A stretch of 64,000 bases of DNA from Gottfriedia acidiceleris (GCF_002128425.1 NZ_NESS01000005.1:124001-188000); one strand, 5' to 3'; numbered from the stretch's first letter, positions 7,408-14,837 are shown. Numbers and translations are program-made. The notes: generated by a model from the sequence alone, not told the origin.

Positions 7408-8094
7408 TTACGGACTATTCAATTGCATATCTTGAGTAGCTTCTTTTATTGTCCCAATCACCGAAATGACTGATCCTATTGCTTGGATCCAACTACCTGT
7501 CACTACTAATGTTTCTGAATTCTCATTTTTATTTTTTAAATAAGGCTCATAACCAAAACCATTCTTTTTCTTTTTATTTACTACTCCATCAGGACTAAAT
7601 GAATTTCCATTTTCATTGTCATCATCGTTGTTTCCGCTTTTATTTAATTCATATGTTCCACCTATAGCCTGCAATGAGTTTCCTGTGGCTTGCAAAAAGT
7701 TTCCTATAAGGTTTTCTGAATGCCCAGGAAAGGGGGCGAGCTCAAGTCCATGGCCAAAATTAATTGCTCCACCTAAAGCTTGTATCCAGTTACCAGTGAT
7801 GAATAGTTTTTGGTCTATTTCTTTTTTAAAGTCAATAACCAATCCCGTAACTACAATAGAATTTCCAATTGACTGAAATTCCTTCCCAACTGTTCTTAGG
7901 ACATTCCCTTGTACATCAGCTTGTAAAGCATTTCCACCTGCCTGTAAAACATTTCCCAATAAATTTAAGTCATTTCGCAAATTACTTTTTATAAAGTACA
8001 ATGGCGTAGAACCGAGTGCAGCTGAAATCGTTCCGACAGCTACGATCACAGAACCAAATATTGATATAAATACGCTTCCCATGTCAACCGCCAA
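7408..8094 (-). CDS. GN.LQA-repeat protein (DUF6944-like)
   Basis: 228 aa with an N-terminal hydrophobic segment (about 8-35) and a degenerate repeat. LLGNVLQAGGNALQA (about 46-60), GKEFQSIGNSIVVTG (about 70-84), TGNWIQALGGAINFG (about 99-113), IGNFLQATGNSLQAIGG (about 129-145) and TGSWIQAIGSVISVIG (about 198-213) share a GN.(L/I)QA.G pattern. A charged Asn/Asp/Lys-rich insert (about 150-190) separates the last copy. It resembles the repetitive DUF6944 proteins of Bacillus, whose function I do not know. It follows oxalate decarboxylase on the same strand 38 bp downstream, so the two may be co-transcribed. Confidence 0.65.
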   Translation of the reverse strand: MAVDMGSVFISIFGSVIVAVGTISAALGSTPLYFIKSNLRNDLNLLGNVLQAGGNALQADVQGNVLRTVGKEFQSIGNSIVVTGLVIDFKKEIDQKLFITGNWIQALGGAINFGHGLELAPFPGHSENLIGNFLQATGNSLQAIGGTYELNKSGNNDDDNENGNSFSPDGVVNKKKKNGFGYEPYLKNKNENSETLVVTGSWIQAIGSVISVIGTIKEATQDMQLNSP

Positions 8095-8132
8095 CCTGCC
8101 AATAGGTCATATAATTTGTAATGCTTTTTCAA

Positions 8133-9323
8133 TCATTTAGGTATATAGGAAAAACCAGGATATTTCACTACAGGCCATTTCTCTTTGCGTAAAGCACTTA
8201 TTAATTCTGGTCCTACATTTAAGTTACTTTGTACTAATTCATTTGGAGTTAGTGTCATCCATTGATTCAGTGACAAGTCTTCAAAACGGTTGCTTTTGAA
8301 CATCTCTAAAAACCATAATGTTTCGGTACCAGTGTTTTGAATATAGTGTCCAGTAGCAAAGGGTACGTATCCGACATCACCAGCCCGATAGTCAAATGTG
8401 CGAGCTGATCCGTTTCCAGTAAATACAGTCATTCGCCCTTGTCCGGTAAGGTAATACTGCCACTCGTCGTTAGTGGGATGCCAATGAAGTTCTCTCATTG
8501 CACCCGGTTCAATCTCAACAAGTGCTGCTGCAATTGTTTTAGAAATTGGAAAGTTAGAAGAATCTACAATTCGTACACTACCACCAGGCGTTTTGATGGG
8601 TGTTTGTTTCAACAGTTCGTGCTTGAAGGTTAACGGGACTTCTCCGTAGGGTGACTGGACTTCTTGACTTTTCATTGAACCTGGTACCTCCCCCTGATAG
8701 ATATATACCTGTTTAGAAGGAATGGAGTTAAAAGCACTCTCTGGTACTCCGAAATTGGCCGACAGAACATCTTTTGGAGTATGTGCAAACCAGTCGGAGA
8801 TAGATAAGGTGGAAAGATCGGAAAAGTTTCCGTCATCGAAGACGAGTAGAAATTCGCAATGTTCCAGCCCTTGAATCGAATGTGGGATACCTGGGGGGAA
8901 GTACCATAGATCGCCTGGGCCCACGTCGGCAATAAAATTTCGTCCTTGTTGGTCAACCGAGGTTATACGCGCCCGTCCCAATAGCATATAAGACCATTCT
9001 GCCTGTTTATGCCAATGGAGTTCACGAACTCCGCCTGCCGTTAAGCTCATATTTACTCCAGCAAGAGTAGTCGCTATCGGAAGTTCCCGAGCGGTGATCT
9101 CTCGTGACCATCCCCCGTGATTTAATGTCATAGAAGTGTCTGAAAATGAGAATTTCAAATTAGGAACTAAACCTGCATCTGTAATAGGGGGGACGAGCAT
9201 ATTCGGATTTTGAATATCTCTCAAAACATTCCGCGGGCCTGAGTCGATTCCTCCAGCTCCATCACTTCGGATAGGCTGTGGCACATTTCCGCCCACTTGA
9301 TTAATGGTTCGGTTTTCCATCAT
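8133..9323 (-). CDS. oxdC: Oxalate decarboxylase (bicupin)
   Basis: 396 aa, slightly longer than B. subtilis OxdC (385). Converts oxalate to formate and CO2 with two Mn sites. Cupin 1 ligands: H103, H105, E109 ([10 protein letters not shown]) and H148 ([11 protein letters not shown]). Cupin 2 ligands: H280, H282, E287 ([11 protein letters not shown]) and H326 ([12 protein letters not shown]). The flexible active-site lid, SENS in OxdC (general-acid Glu162), reads S168-D-L-S here, a Glu-to-Asp change next to an Asn-to-Leu change that could alter decarboxylase/oxidase balance. The gene is visibly GC-richer than its neighbours, fitting transfer as cargo of the 7.6-kb element. OxdD-type spore enzymes are an alternative assignment. 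Confidence 0.9.
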   Translation of the reverse strand: MMENRTINQVGGNVPQPIRSDGAGGIDSGPRNVLRDIQNPNMLVPPITDAGLVPNLKFSFSDTSMTLNHGGWSREITARELPIATTLAGVNMSLTAGGVRELHWHKQAEWSYMLLGRARITSVDQQGRNFIADVGPGDLWYFPPGIPHSIQGLEHCEFLLVFDDGNFSDLSTLSISDWFAHTPKDVLSANFGVPESAFNSIPSKQVYIYQGEVPGSMKSQEVQSPYGEVPLTFKHELLKQTPIKTPGGSVRIVDSSNFPISKTIAAALVEIEPGAMRELHWHPTNDEWQYYLTGQGRMTVFTGNGSARTFDYRAGDVGYVPFATGHYIQNTGTETLWFLEMFKSNRFEDLSLNQWMTLTPNELVQSNLNVGPELISALRKEKWPVVKYPGFSYIPK

Positions 9324-9543
9324 AATACTCCCCTTCTATGGAATTTATCATTGAAAATCCTTTATCATAGGGTATGACCTGGGCTTCGAATTGTTACTGC
9401 ATATTGATAAAACATATGGGCATCCTTTTTTTAAAGAAATGCTCCCTTTAGTTATAGATTAAGATTAATTTAATAACCCACTTATGATCTTTTAATTTCT
9501 GAAAGTAAAATTTCTTGTTCAACTAATCTTCCATTTAGCTCAA

Positions 9544-9599
9544 TAAAAAAATCGACCATACAGTCGATCATGTTGTTCAACTAAAGCACTGCGTTAGTT
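9544..9599 (-). terminator. Palindrome plus terminator module behind the 9607 gene
   Basis: On the minus strand AACTAACGCAGTGCTTTAGTT (9579-9599) is followed by the hairpin ATCGAC-TGTATG-GTCGAT (9551-9568) and seven T residues. It begins 8 bp after the stop at 9607. Same architecture as 7276-7339, showing that the palindrome and the terminator travel as one unit. Confidence 0.7.
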
Positions 9600-9606
9600 G
9601 AATAAG

Positions 9607-9978
9607 TTAAATACTATATGATGTTTTTCTTATATCTAAAACTTCAGCTTTTGAACAATAAAAATGTAATCTATCGTCTTCAAAATCCGTCACTTCAAGA
9701 CTTAAATTCTCCCATCTCCGTTCGCTAATGTCTATTATATCTAACGATATTTGGAGAAAGTTTCCACCAGCTTCAAATTTGATTTTTTGAGGATCATAAA
9801 ACCTAATAATTGTTTTATACCAAGTTCCAGTTCTTTCAATTACAAATTCAATATCAAGAACAGCTTTCTTTTCAAATGCCTCTTTAAACATTTTTAAATG
9901 AAAATCAGTAATTAATTTAACATCAAAAAAAGAAAAATCGCTTATTTTTCTTTTTTCTAAGTCTATATTTTTATTCAT
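9607..9978 (-). CDS. Hypothetical protein (123 aa)
   Basis: A soluble, acidic/aromatic protein with alternating beta-strand pattern (AVLDIEFVIERTGTWYKTII, then FEAGGNFLQISLDIIDI, then DDRLHFYCSKAEVLDIRK). The ATG at 9978 is chosen because GGAGG lies 5 nt upstream; the longer frame to 9999 has no such site. I do not recognise it. Size and strand pattern resemble small immunity-like or DUF proteins, but no toxin is adjacent. It is followed by a palindrome-terminator module. Confidence 0.55.
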   Translation of the reverse strand: MNKNIDLEKRKISDFSFFDVKLITDFHLKMFKEAFEKKAVLDIEFVIERTGTWYKTIIRFYDPQKIKFEAGGNFLQISLDIIDISERRWENLSLEVTDFEDDRLHFYCSKAEVLDIRKTSYSI

Positions 9979-10032
9979 TTTTACCTCCAGATGAACCACT
10001 TAAATAATAACACCCATTATCAAATAATATTG

Positions 10033-10052
10033 AACTAACGCAAGCGTTAGTT
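10033..10052. repeat. AACTAACGCAAGCGTTAGTT palindrome
   Basis: A near-perfect 20-bp palindrome of the dispersed family described at 7320-7339, lying 38 bp after the stop of the 24-aa peptide gene on the minus strand. No T-run hairpin follows this copy. Confidence 0.65.
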
Positions 10053-10089
10053 GCATAAGATATTTTGCTTTTATTTATACAAGAACATA

Positions 10090-10164
10090 TCACTTCTTTT
10101 TTCGTGTATATAGTGAATAAGCTACCAATAGAAATCCAATTATTATAGCTGGCGTAGCATTCAA
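10090..10164 (-). CDS. 24-aa single-helix membrane peptide, TTG start
   Basis: TTG (10162-10164) is preceded 6 nt upstream by GGAGGGG, a very strong ribosome site. The frame encodes MNATPAIIIGFLLVAYSL followed by a basic tail YTRKKK and TGA. One transmembrane helix plus a positive C-terminus is the classic design of small bacterial membrane peptides. It is too short for ordinary gene calling; support is the ribosome site and clean hydrophobic-then-basic layout. Function unknown; a toxin-like or membrane-modulator peptide is possible. Confidence 0.4.
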   Translation of the reverse strand: MNATPAIIIGFLLVAYSLYTRKKK

Positions 10165-10262
10165 GCAATTCCCCTCCAAAATTCCGTTGTTTTTTATAAA
10201 CGTAATGTAATGAAAAAAGAGCCTTGATCGACTCAATTAAGTTCTTTAACTTTTACACAACA

Positions 10263-10571
10263 TTAGTTGAACAAGGGAACTAAAAAACTGAAAATCAGTA
10301 TAAATAAGTAAAAAATCCCCAAAAACATTACCAATCCAACAGTATAGTCATACCTTTTTTTAATCGGGTTAAAATGATTTTTTAAGTCTGTAATTGGCTT
10401 TTCTTCTGTTTTTATAGTTTTAAAAAATTGATTACGTATGAATCCTATGGTAGCAAAAAGTAGACCAATTAATCCAAAAGTACTAGGACTAATTTTATGC
10501 GTTATCCTTAAATAAATGGCAACTAACATTATTAGTAGTAGTACAGGAATAAAATATTTCTTTATTTTCAT
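10263..10571 (-). CDS. Small integral membrane protein (102 aa)
   Basis: Three predicted transmembrane helices: about residues 6-24 (FIPVLLLIMLVAIYL), 32-49 (TFGLIGLLFATIGFI) and 77-100 (VGLVMFLGIFYLFILIFSFL), with a cytoplasmic-type charged loop between helices 2 and 3. The ATG at 10571 has GGAGA five nt upstream; a TTG four codons earlier overlaps that site. No family recognised. A partial copy of the TTAGTTGAA repeat abuts its stop. Confidence 0.55.
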   Translation of the reverse strand: MKIKKYFIPVLLLIMLVAIYLRITHKISPSTFGLIGLLFATIGFIRNQFFKTIKTEEKPITDLKNHFNPIKKRYDYTVGLVMFLGIFYLFILIFSFLVPLFN

Positions 10572-10583
10572 TTGTATCTCCAA

Positions 10584-10940
10584 ATTTTTTTATTTAATTA
10601 TATCATTTGAGATGTATTTGTAATTTGGGGAATTTTTACCTTTTTTAGATAGAATTTAAGATAATTCTTATGCAACTAAACTGCCATTTAGCCACCCATG
10701 CAGCGCAAGCGCTGCACCACAGCGAATGAAAATGTATGGGAAGTGTCTATACTGATACTGACTTTTATCCAGTCAACTGTAATCACTAGGCTTTTTAGTT
10801 AACTCTACTCTTTTTTTTAAGATTGAGCAGAGTTTTCTTTAGTATTGTCATTTATCTGTTGATGAAGAAACTAATTTTCATGATAGACATCCATGCCGCG
10901 TCTGCGGCACCATCAAATGAATGAAAATGTTTTTTATACT
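10584..10940. repeat. Gene-free stretch with two CCATG-hairpin repeats upstream of IS110
   Basis: No coding signal. Two short hairpins follow a CCATG motif: GCAGCG-CAAG-CGCTGC (10703-10718) and GCCGC-GTCT-GCGGC (10895-10908). Both are followed by CACCA and, a little further, AATGAAAATG. A diverged relative is at 4585-4650. Stems differ in sequence but keep pairing, so the fold seems conserved. Such palindromic repeats are frequent targets of IS110/IS1111 elements, which may explain the adjacency. The left end of the IS110 element is not resolved. Confidence 0.45.
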
Positions 10941-11085
10941 AGTCTATCTCCCGACCACCCTGTCAATCCTGTTAATACGGCTGGCGAAGGAAGGTCGATC
11001 AACTATGGTGCTTTAAGCCCGCATGGTAGACTGATTCACTACGACCAGGTGCACCACAAATTGTTGCTCTCAATAGAGAAGCACG
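10941..11085 (+). ncRNA. Candidate IS110 bridge RNA region
   Basis: Upstream of the IS110 gene, AGTCTATC (10941-10948) can pair with GGTAGACT (11025-11032). This encloses CGACC/GGTCG (10952-10956 with 10993-10997). A separate hairpin TGC-TCTC-AATA-GAGA-AGCA follows near 11066-11084. IS110-group elements such as IS621 encode a structured bridge RNA between the left end and the recombinase that chooses donor and target DNA, and this segment has the right place and size. A 66-codon open frame across it has no ribosome site and is taken as non-coding. Loops that bind donor and target were not assigned. Confidence 0.5.
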
Positions 11086-11156
11086 CAGGATAGATTAATC
11101 TAATATGGTTGTTGCACCAGCCTTAATTTTTAATCAGCCTAGGAAGGATAATATGA

Positions 11157-12383
11157 ATGGACGTTGTTAATAATCACTGCTGTGGACTTGATGTTCACAA
11201 AAAGAGCATTACTGCTTGTGCAATTACACCAAAAGGTAAAGAAATAAAAACCTTCGGTACAATGACACATGACCTATTTCAAATGGTGGATTGGATTAAA
11301 ACTAAAGGTTGTACTCAAGTTGCCATGGAAAGTACAGGTGTATATTGGAAGCCAATTTACAATCTACTTGAACTTGAGGAAATACAACCGATGGTTGTAA
11401 ACGCAGCTCATATCAAGGCTGTACCAGGACGAAAAACCGACGTAAAAGATGCAGAATGGATTGCGAAGTTACTTCGTCATGGTCTTCTTCAACACAGTTA
11501 TGTCCCTAATCGGGAACAAAGAGAACTACGTGAGTTAGTTCGTTACCGTCGCAGTCTCGTTGAGGAAAGAGCTAGGGAGATTAGTAGAATTCAAAAAGTT
11601 CTTGAAGGTGCAAATATTAAACTGTCCTCGGTTGCATCTGACATAATGGGTGTCTCAGGTCGTGCGATGATTGAAGCAATTATTAACGGTGTAAATGATC
11701 CTGAAATTTTATCCAGTTTAGCTAAAAGAAGTTTGAAGAAGAAAAAGGATCAATTGGAACGTGCATTAGTAGGTTCCGTCGGACCTCATCAAAAAATGAT
11801 GTTAAAAACACAACTCTCACACATTGAATTTATTGATCAACAGATTGAACTCTTAAGTGTAGAAGTCCAACAACGTATGCAGCCTTATGAAGAAGATATT
11901 GAATTACTTGATACGATTCCTGGAATAGGTAGAGGTCATGCCGAACAACTTTTGGCTGAAATCGGAATCGGTATGGAAATTGCAAATCAATTCCCTTCAG
12001 CTCCGCATATATGTTCGTGGGCTGGGATGGTCCCTGGAAACAATGAAAGTGCTGGAAAAAAAAAGTCTGGAAAAACAAGAAAAGGTAATAAAAAATTACG
12101 CTCAGCACTTGTCGAAGCAGCTCATTCAGCAGCAAAGACTAAAAACACCTATCTTTCTGCTCAGTACCAGCGTTTAGCTGCACGAATTGGAAAAAAACGA
12201 GCAGCAGTCGCGGTTGGACACACTATATTAACTATTGCTTATCACATTTTAAACAGAAGAGTCCCCTATATTGAATTGGGCGCAGATTACTTTGATAAAC
12301 GGAAGAAAGAAATTGTTATCAAGCAATCTATTAAACGATTAGAGACTCTTGGATGTAAAGTTTCAATTGAAGCAATAGCTTAA
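11157..12383 (+). CDS. IS110-family transposase (DEDD recombinase)
   Basis: 408 aa. N-terminal DEDD RuvC-like domain: D in GLDVHKKSITACAI, E in MESTGVYWKP, and the D..D pair in KTDVKDAEWIAKLLRHGLL. A coiled-coil linker (about 115-230) follows. The C-terminal Tnp_20 domain has DTIPGIGRGHAEQLLAEIG and the serine region NNESAGKKKSGKTRKGNKKLR. IS110 enzymes use an RNA guide and a serine nucleophile and make no conventional inverted repeats. AGGAAGG precedes the ATG. The gene looks intact. It is part of the cargo of the 7.6-kb element, next to the IS1595 insertion. Confidence 0.95.
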   Translation: MDVVNNHCCGLDVHKKSITACAITPKGKEIKTFGTMTHDLFQMVDWIKTKGCTQVAMESTGVYWKPIYNLLELEEIQPMVVNAAHIKAVPGRKTDVKDAEWIAKLLRHGLLQHSYVPNREQRELRELVRYRRSLVEERAREISRIQKVLEGANIKLSSVASDIMGVSGRAMIEAIINGVNDPEILSSLAKRSLKKKKDQLERALVGSVGPHQKMMLKTQLSHIEFIDQQIELLSVEVQQRMQPYEEDIELLDTIPGIGRGHAEQLLAEIGIGMEIANQFPSAPHICSWAGMVPGNNESAGKKKSGKTRKGNKKLRSALVEAAHSAAKTKNTYLSAQYQRLAARIGKKRAAVAVGHTILTIAYHILNRRVPYIELGADYFDKRKKEIVIKQSIKRLETLGCKVSIEAIA

Positions 12384-12421
12384 TTTGATCTAAATAAATT
12401 TATTAAAAAAAGACCCGTTTT

Positions 12422-12429
12422 TAAAAATA
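12422..12429. repeat. Left 8-bp target duplication of the IS1595-type element
   Basis: TAAAAATA directly outside the left terminal repeat, repeated exactly at 14719-14726 outside the right one. Confidence 0.85.
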
Positions 12430-12658
12430 GGCTGTTTTCTGAAAGATTGTTGCTCTCTGGATTAAAAACAAACCACTTGTATTTTATGATAAAATATAAG
12501 TGGTTCGAATTATACAAACGGGCAGGATTGTGGAAGAATTGAAGTTATTTCATCTTCAACGAACGTGGATATTAAGTCAATGTATATAAATTATTAAATA
12601 CGTTATATGTACCAACTACCTAGATATATATTTATAAATAAATAGGGAGCGATGCAGA

Positions 12659-13417
12659 TTGGGTGCTTGGGGAGTAGCAATTTTATCCGACGATATAGCC
12701 GAAGATGTTAGCTTAAGATATAAAGACTTATTAGGCGATAATTACTCAAGTGAAGAAGCAAGTAGATTAGTAATTGATGAATTTCAAAATGAGCTAGATG
12801 AAGAAGAGATCACAGCTTTTTGGTTATCGTTTGCTTTAATACAATGGAAATTAGGAAGACTCCAAGACGAAGTAAAATATAAAGCACTTCAAATTATCGA
12901 TAGTGGTAATGATCTTGTACGTTGGGAAGAAGACCCTAAACTAAAAAAGAAACGTCAAGCAGTTCTACTTAAACTAAAAGAACAATTAAATTTACCTCAA
13001 CCACAAGCTAAAAAAGTACCAAAGAGGTTTATAACTGATACATATTTAAAAGCTGGTGATGCCATTAGTTATCAATTACTATCAGGAAATTATATTATTC
13101 TGAAGGTAATTGGCATTATTGAACAATGGAATGGAGATAGATACCCCCTCTTTGAAGTTTGTGATTGGGAAGGTAAGGTATTACCTTCTAAAGAAAAAAT
13201 CAGGCAATTACCACTTAAAGAGTGGACTTGGGAAAATGGAAGTAAAGAAATAAACAAATTGGCAATTTTCCCAGCAGGAAAAAAAGATGACCCAACAAAA
13301 CGGATTGAAGTAGTAGATGAAGATGTAAAAACAATATTAAATATGGAAGCACCATACACTTTATTTACTTGGAAAGAGTTTGATGAAAAATTAAAGCAAT
13401 TTTATCATTTAAAGTAG
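12659..13417 (+). CDS. DUF4259-type protein, passenger of the IS1595 element
   Basis: 252 aa from a TTG start; GGGAG lies 9 nt upstream and the next residues GAWGVAILSDDIAEDV are the DUF4259 signature (MGAWG.....DDA.D). The first ~90 residues are helical (DUF4259-like). The rest has a beta-rich region (AGDAISYQLLSGNYIILKVIG, then YPLFEVCDWEGKVLP) and an acidic end. DUF4259 proteins are often found near polymorphic-toxin immunity genes, but no biochemical role is established that I know. It lies inside the IS1595-type element, opposite to the transposase, so it is cargo that moves with it. Confidence 0.75.
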   Translation: MGAWGVAILSDDIAEDVSLRYKDLLGDNYSSEEASRLVIDEFQNELDEEEITAFWLSFALIQWKLGRLQDEVKYKALQIIDSGNDLVRWEEDPKLKKKRQAVLLKLKEQLNLPQPQAKKVPKRFITDTYLKAGDAISYQLLSGNYIILKVIGIIEQWNGDRYPLFEVCDWEGKVLPSKEKIRQLPLKEWTWENGSKEINKLAIFPAGKKDDPTKRIEVVDEDVKTILNMEAPYTLFTWKEFDEKLKQFYHLK

Positions 13418-13629
13418 TGCAATATAGAGAAAGTAAGAAAGGATCCCAAGTTTGTTAGCTCGCAAACAGGTTAGCAAAGTTTGATATTCTAGTAAATTTC
13501 AGAAAATTATATGTAAGGATCCTAATTTAAATAGGGGGGGCTTTAATGGAGTAGCCGGATCACTTGTATTATAACGCTTAGAGTAAAAATGCTCTGAGAG
13601 TTTTTTGTACAACAAATTACCAAAGGCGG

Positions 13630-14640
13630 TTAACTTCTGATCATTTCAACAGTATAATAATTTGATCTTTGGCAAGCTGAGATAATCATTTGTTCAACTC
13701 GTTTATCAAATGCCAAATTCTTTCCTATTTCTAGCCAGCGAAACCAGTTAAGGTAATTATCCAGATAATATGTTCCGACTCCTTGAAAACGCTCCAACCA
13801 ACCCTTTAGTCTGTTGTGGAAGTTATTAACGTGCTGTATATGATATATACCTTTTTTTACACGTTGCTGCTGACGTTCATTAATCGTCTCGTGCAGCAAG
13901 CCTTTTATCTTAGCGAATTTTTTATAGTTTGTTGCAGTATCAGTGCATAACAAAGCAGATGGGTGAATAAAATCACCTATCACTGCATCAATTTCTTCAG
14001 CTTTAACCCGCCCTGTCCCTGCTTTGCGTGCAATCATATTTCCATTACGGTCTTGAGCCACTACGACAGCAACCTTAAGATTGGAAATTCCTCTTTTTTT
14101 ATCCTTTTCTCCTCTTTTTTTTGCTTTTCTATGATTGATTACGCGGCGGCCTTTTAATGACTCACGAAAGAATGTTTCATCACTCTCGACAATACCTTCT
14201 AACTGTTTGAAGCCGAGGCTCCCTAGTGCGTTCAAGATTTTATGTCTCCAATAAAATGCAGTGGAGATATGTATTTTTAAGCGTTTAGCGATCTTGGGTA
14301 AAGTAACACCCTCAATCATAAGCTCAAAATATTTCACCCATTTTTCTGGATATTTAGAGCCTGAAAAAGGAGTATTAGTCATATCATTGAAAGTTTTATT
14401 GCAATCCTTACATAAATAACGTTGCCTTGAACGATATTTCCCATTGCGTTTTACAGACGTACTTCCACAATGAACGCAACCTATACCTGAAGAAAATCGA
14501 GCTTCACGTATAGATCTGAGTAATTTATCAAATCTATCAGGACTTTCTGGAAACAAATCTTGTTTTATGGCCTTAAATAATGCCATTTGCTGTGACTTAG
14601 TTAGTTCGTTGAAACCCTCGTATACATTTTCCCACATCAA
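13630..14640 (-). CDS. IS1595-family (ISXO2-like) transposase
   Basis: 336 aa. An N-terminal zinc ribbon has two C-x2-C pairs (CVHCG and CKDCN, about residues 56-81), followed by a helix-turn-helix (TLPKIAKRLKIHISTAFYWRHKI). The catalytic ISXO2 domain shows GIVESDETFF, LCTDTATNYKKFA and HVNNFHNRLKGWLERFQGV, the D-D-N/H pattern of this family. The reading frame is intact. TAGGAGGCGTTTATTG precedes the ATG. It sits within its own terminal repeats (12430-14718), and the similarity of those repeats to the outer element's ends suggests it might act on both. Confidence 0.9.
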   Translation of the reverse strand: MMWENVYEGFNELTKSQQMALFKAIKQDLFPESPDRFDKLLRSIREARFSSGIGCVHCGSTSVKRNGKYRSRQRYLCKDCNKTFNDMTNTPFSGSKYPEKWVKYFELMIEGVTLPKIAKRLKIHISTAFYWRHKILNALGSLGFKQLEGIVESDETFFRESLKGRRVINHRKAKKRGEKDKKRGISNLKVAVVVAQDRNGNMIARKAGTGRVKAEEIDAVIGDFIHPSALLCTDTATNYKKFAKIKGLLHETINERQQQRVKKGIYHIQHVNNFHNRLKGWLERFQGVGTYYLDNYLNWFRWLEIGKNLAFDKRVEQMIISACQRSNYYTVEMIRS

Positions 14641-14718
14641 TAAACGCCTCCTATAGAACTGATTATATCAACGTTCAATTAGTATGTGGAAAAAACAACA
14701 ATCTATACGAAAACAGCC

Positions 14719-14726
14719 TAAAAATA
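14719..14726. repeat. Right 8-bp target duplication of the IS1595-type element
   Basis: TAAAAATA, identical to 12422-12429. Confidence 0.85.
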
Positions 14727-14829
14727 AAATAGACAGGGTCTAGTTTCGTATTGCCAAAAAAGTGTAATTATTGATTTATATTTTCAGGATAGTTGAATAA
14801 GAAAATCAACAATCTTCTTTAACAGAGCC

Positions 14830-14837
14830 TTTGAAAA
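14830..14837. repeat. Right 8-bp target-site duplication of the 7.6-kb element
   Basis: TTTGAAAA, identical to 7232-7239, immediately outside the right terminal repeat ending at 14829. Confidence 0.85.

Larger units (their letters stand above)
12430..14718 (-). mobile_element. IS1595-family element with a DUF4259 passenger gene
   Basis: 2,289 bp. The left end GGCTGTTTTC-N4-AGATTGTTG and the reverse complement of the right end agree in the first 10 bases, in one base of the next four, and in AGATTGTTG after them. Both are flanked by TAAAAATA. It contains the IS1595-type transposase (13630-14640, minus) and, in the opposite orientation, a DUF4259-type gene (12659-13417). IS1595-family elements are known to make 8-bp duplications and to carry passenger genes. 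The site of insertion is a T/A-rich hairpin loop (GACCC ... GGGTC) just beyond the IS110 gene, inside the 7.6-kb element. Confidence 0.85.
7240..14829. mobile_element. 7.6-kb inverted-repeat element carrying oxalate decarboxylase (transposon or mobile insertion cassette)
   Basis: Left end GGCTCTGTTAAA (7240 onward) and the reverse complement of the right end (14829 backward) match for the first 12 bases. After four mismatches in the next six they match again over TGTTGATTTT, about 24 of 28. Both are flanked by the same 8 bp, TTTGAAAA. The ends follow the pattern GGCT-N10-AGATTGTTG also seen in the nested IS1595-family element, which likewise makes 8-bp duplications. Cargo: a GN.LQA-repeat protein, oxalate decarboxylase, a 123-aa protein, a 24-aa hydrophobic peptide, a 102-aa membrane protein, an IS110-type gene and the nested IS1595 element. 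No other transposase was seen, so it may be a non-autonomous cassette mobilised by an IS1595-type transposase, or it may owe its transposase to an ancestor of the nested copy. Confidence 0.8.

Noticed and set aside
9971-10168. A 65-codon frame overlapping the 24-aa peptide
   Set aside because: It runs through the palindrome and the next gene's ribosome site; the alternative frame with the strong ribosome site fits better.
10893-11093. A 66-codon open frame upstream of the IS110 gene
   Set aside because: No ribosome site, composition unlike the neighbouring proteins, and it spans the stems of the candidate bridge RNA.
11060-12457. Shared 12-mer ATTGTTGCTCTC in the IS110 leader and at the left end of the IS1595 element
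   Set aside because: Too short to mean common origin; possibly chance. Noted only because the two elements are adjacent.
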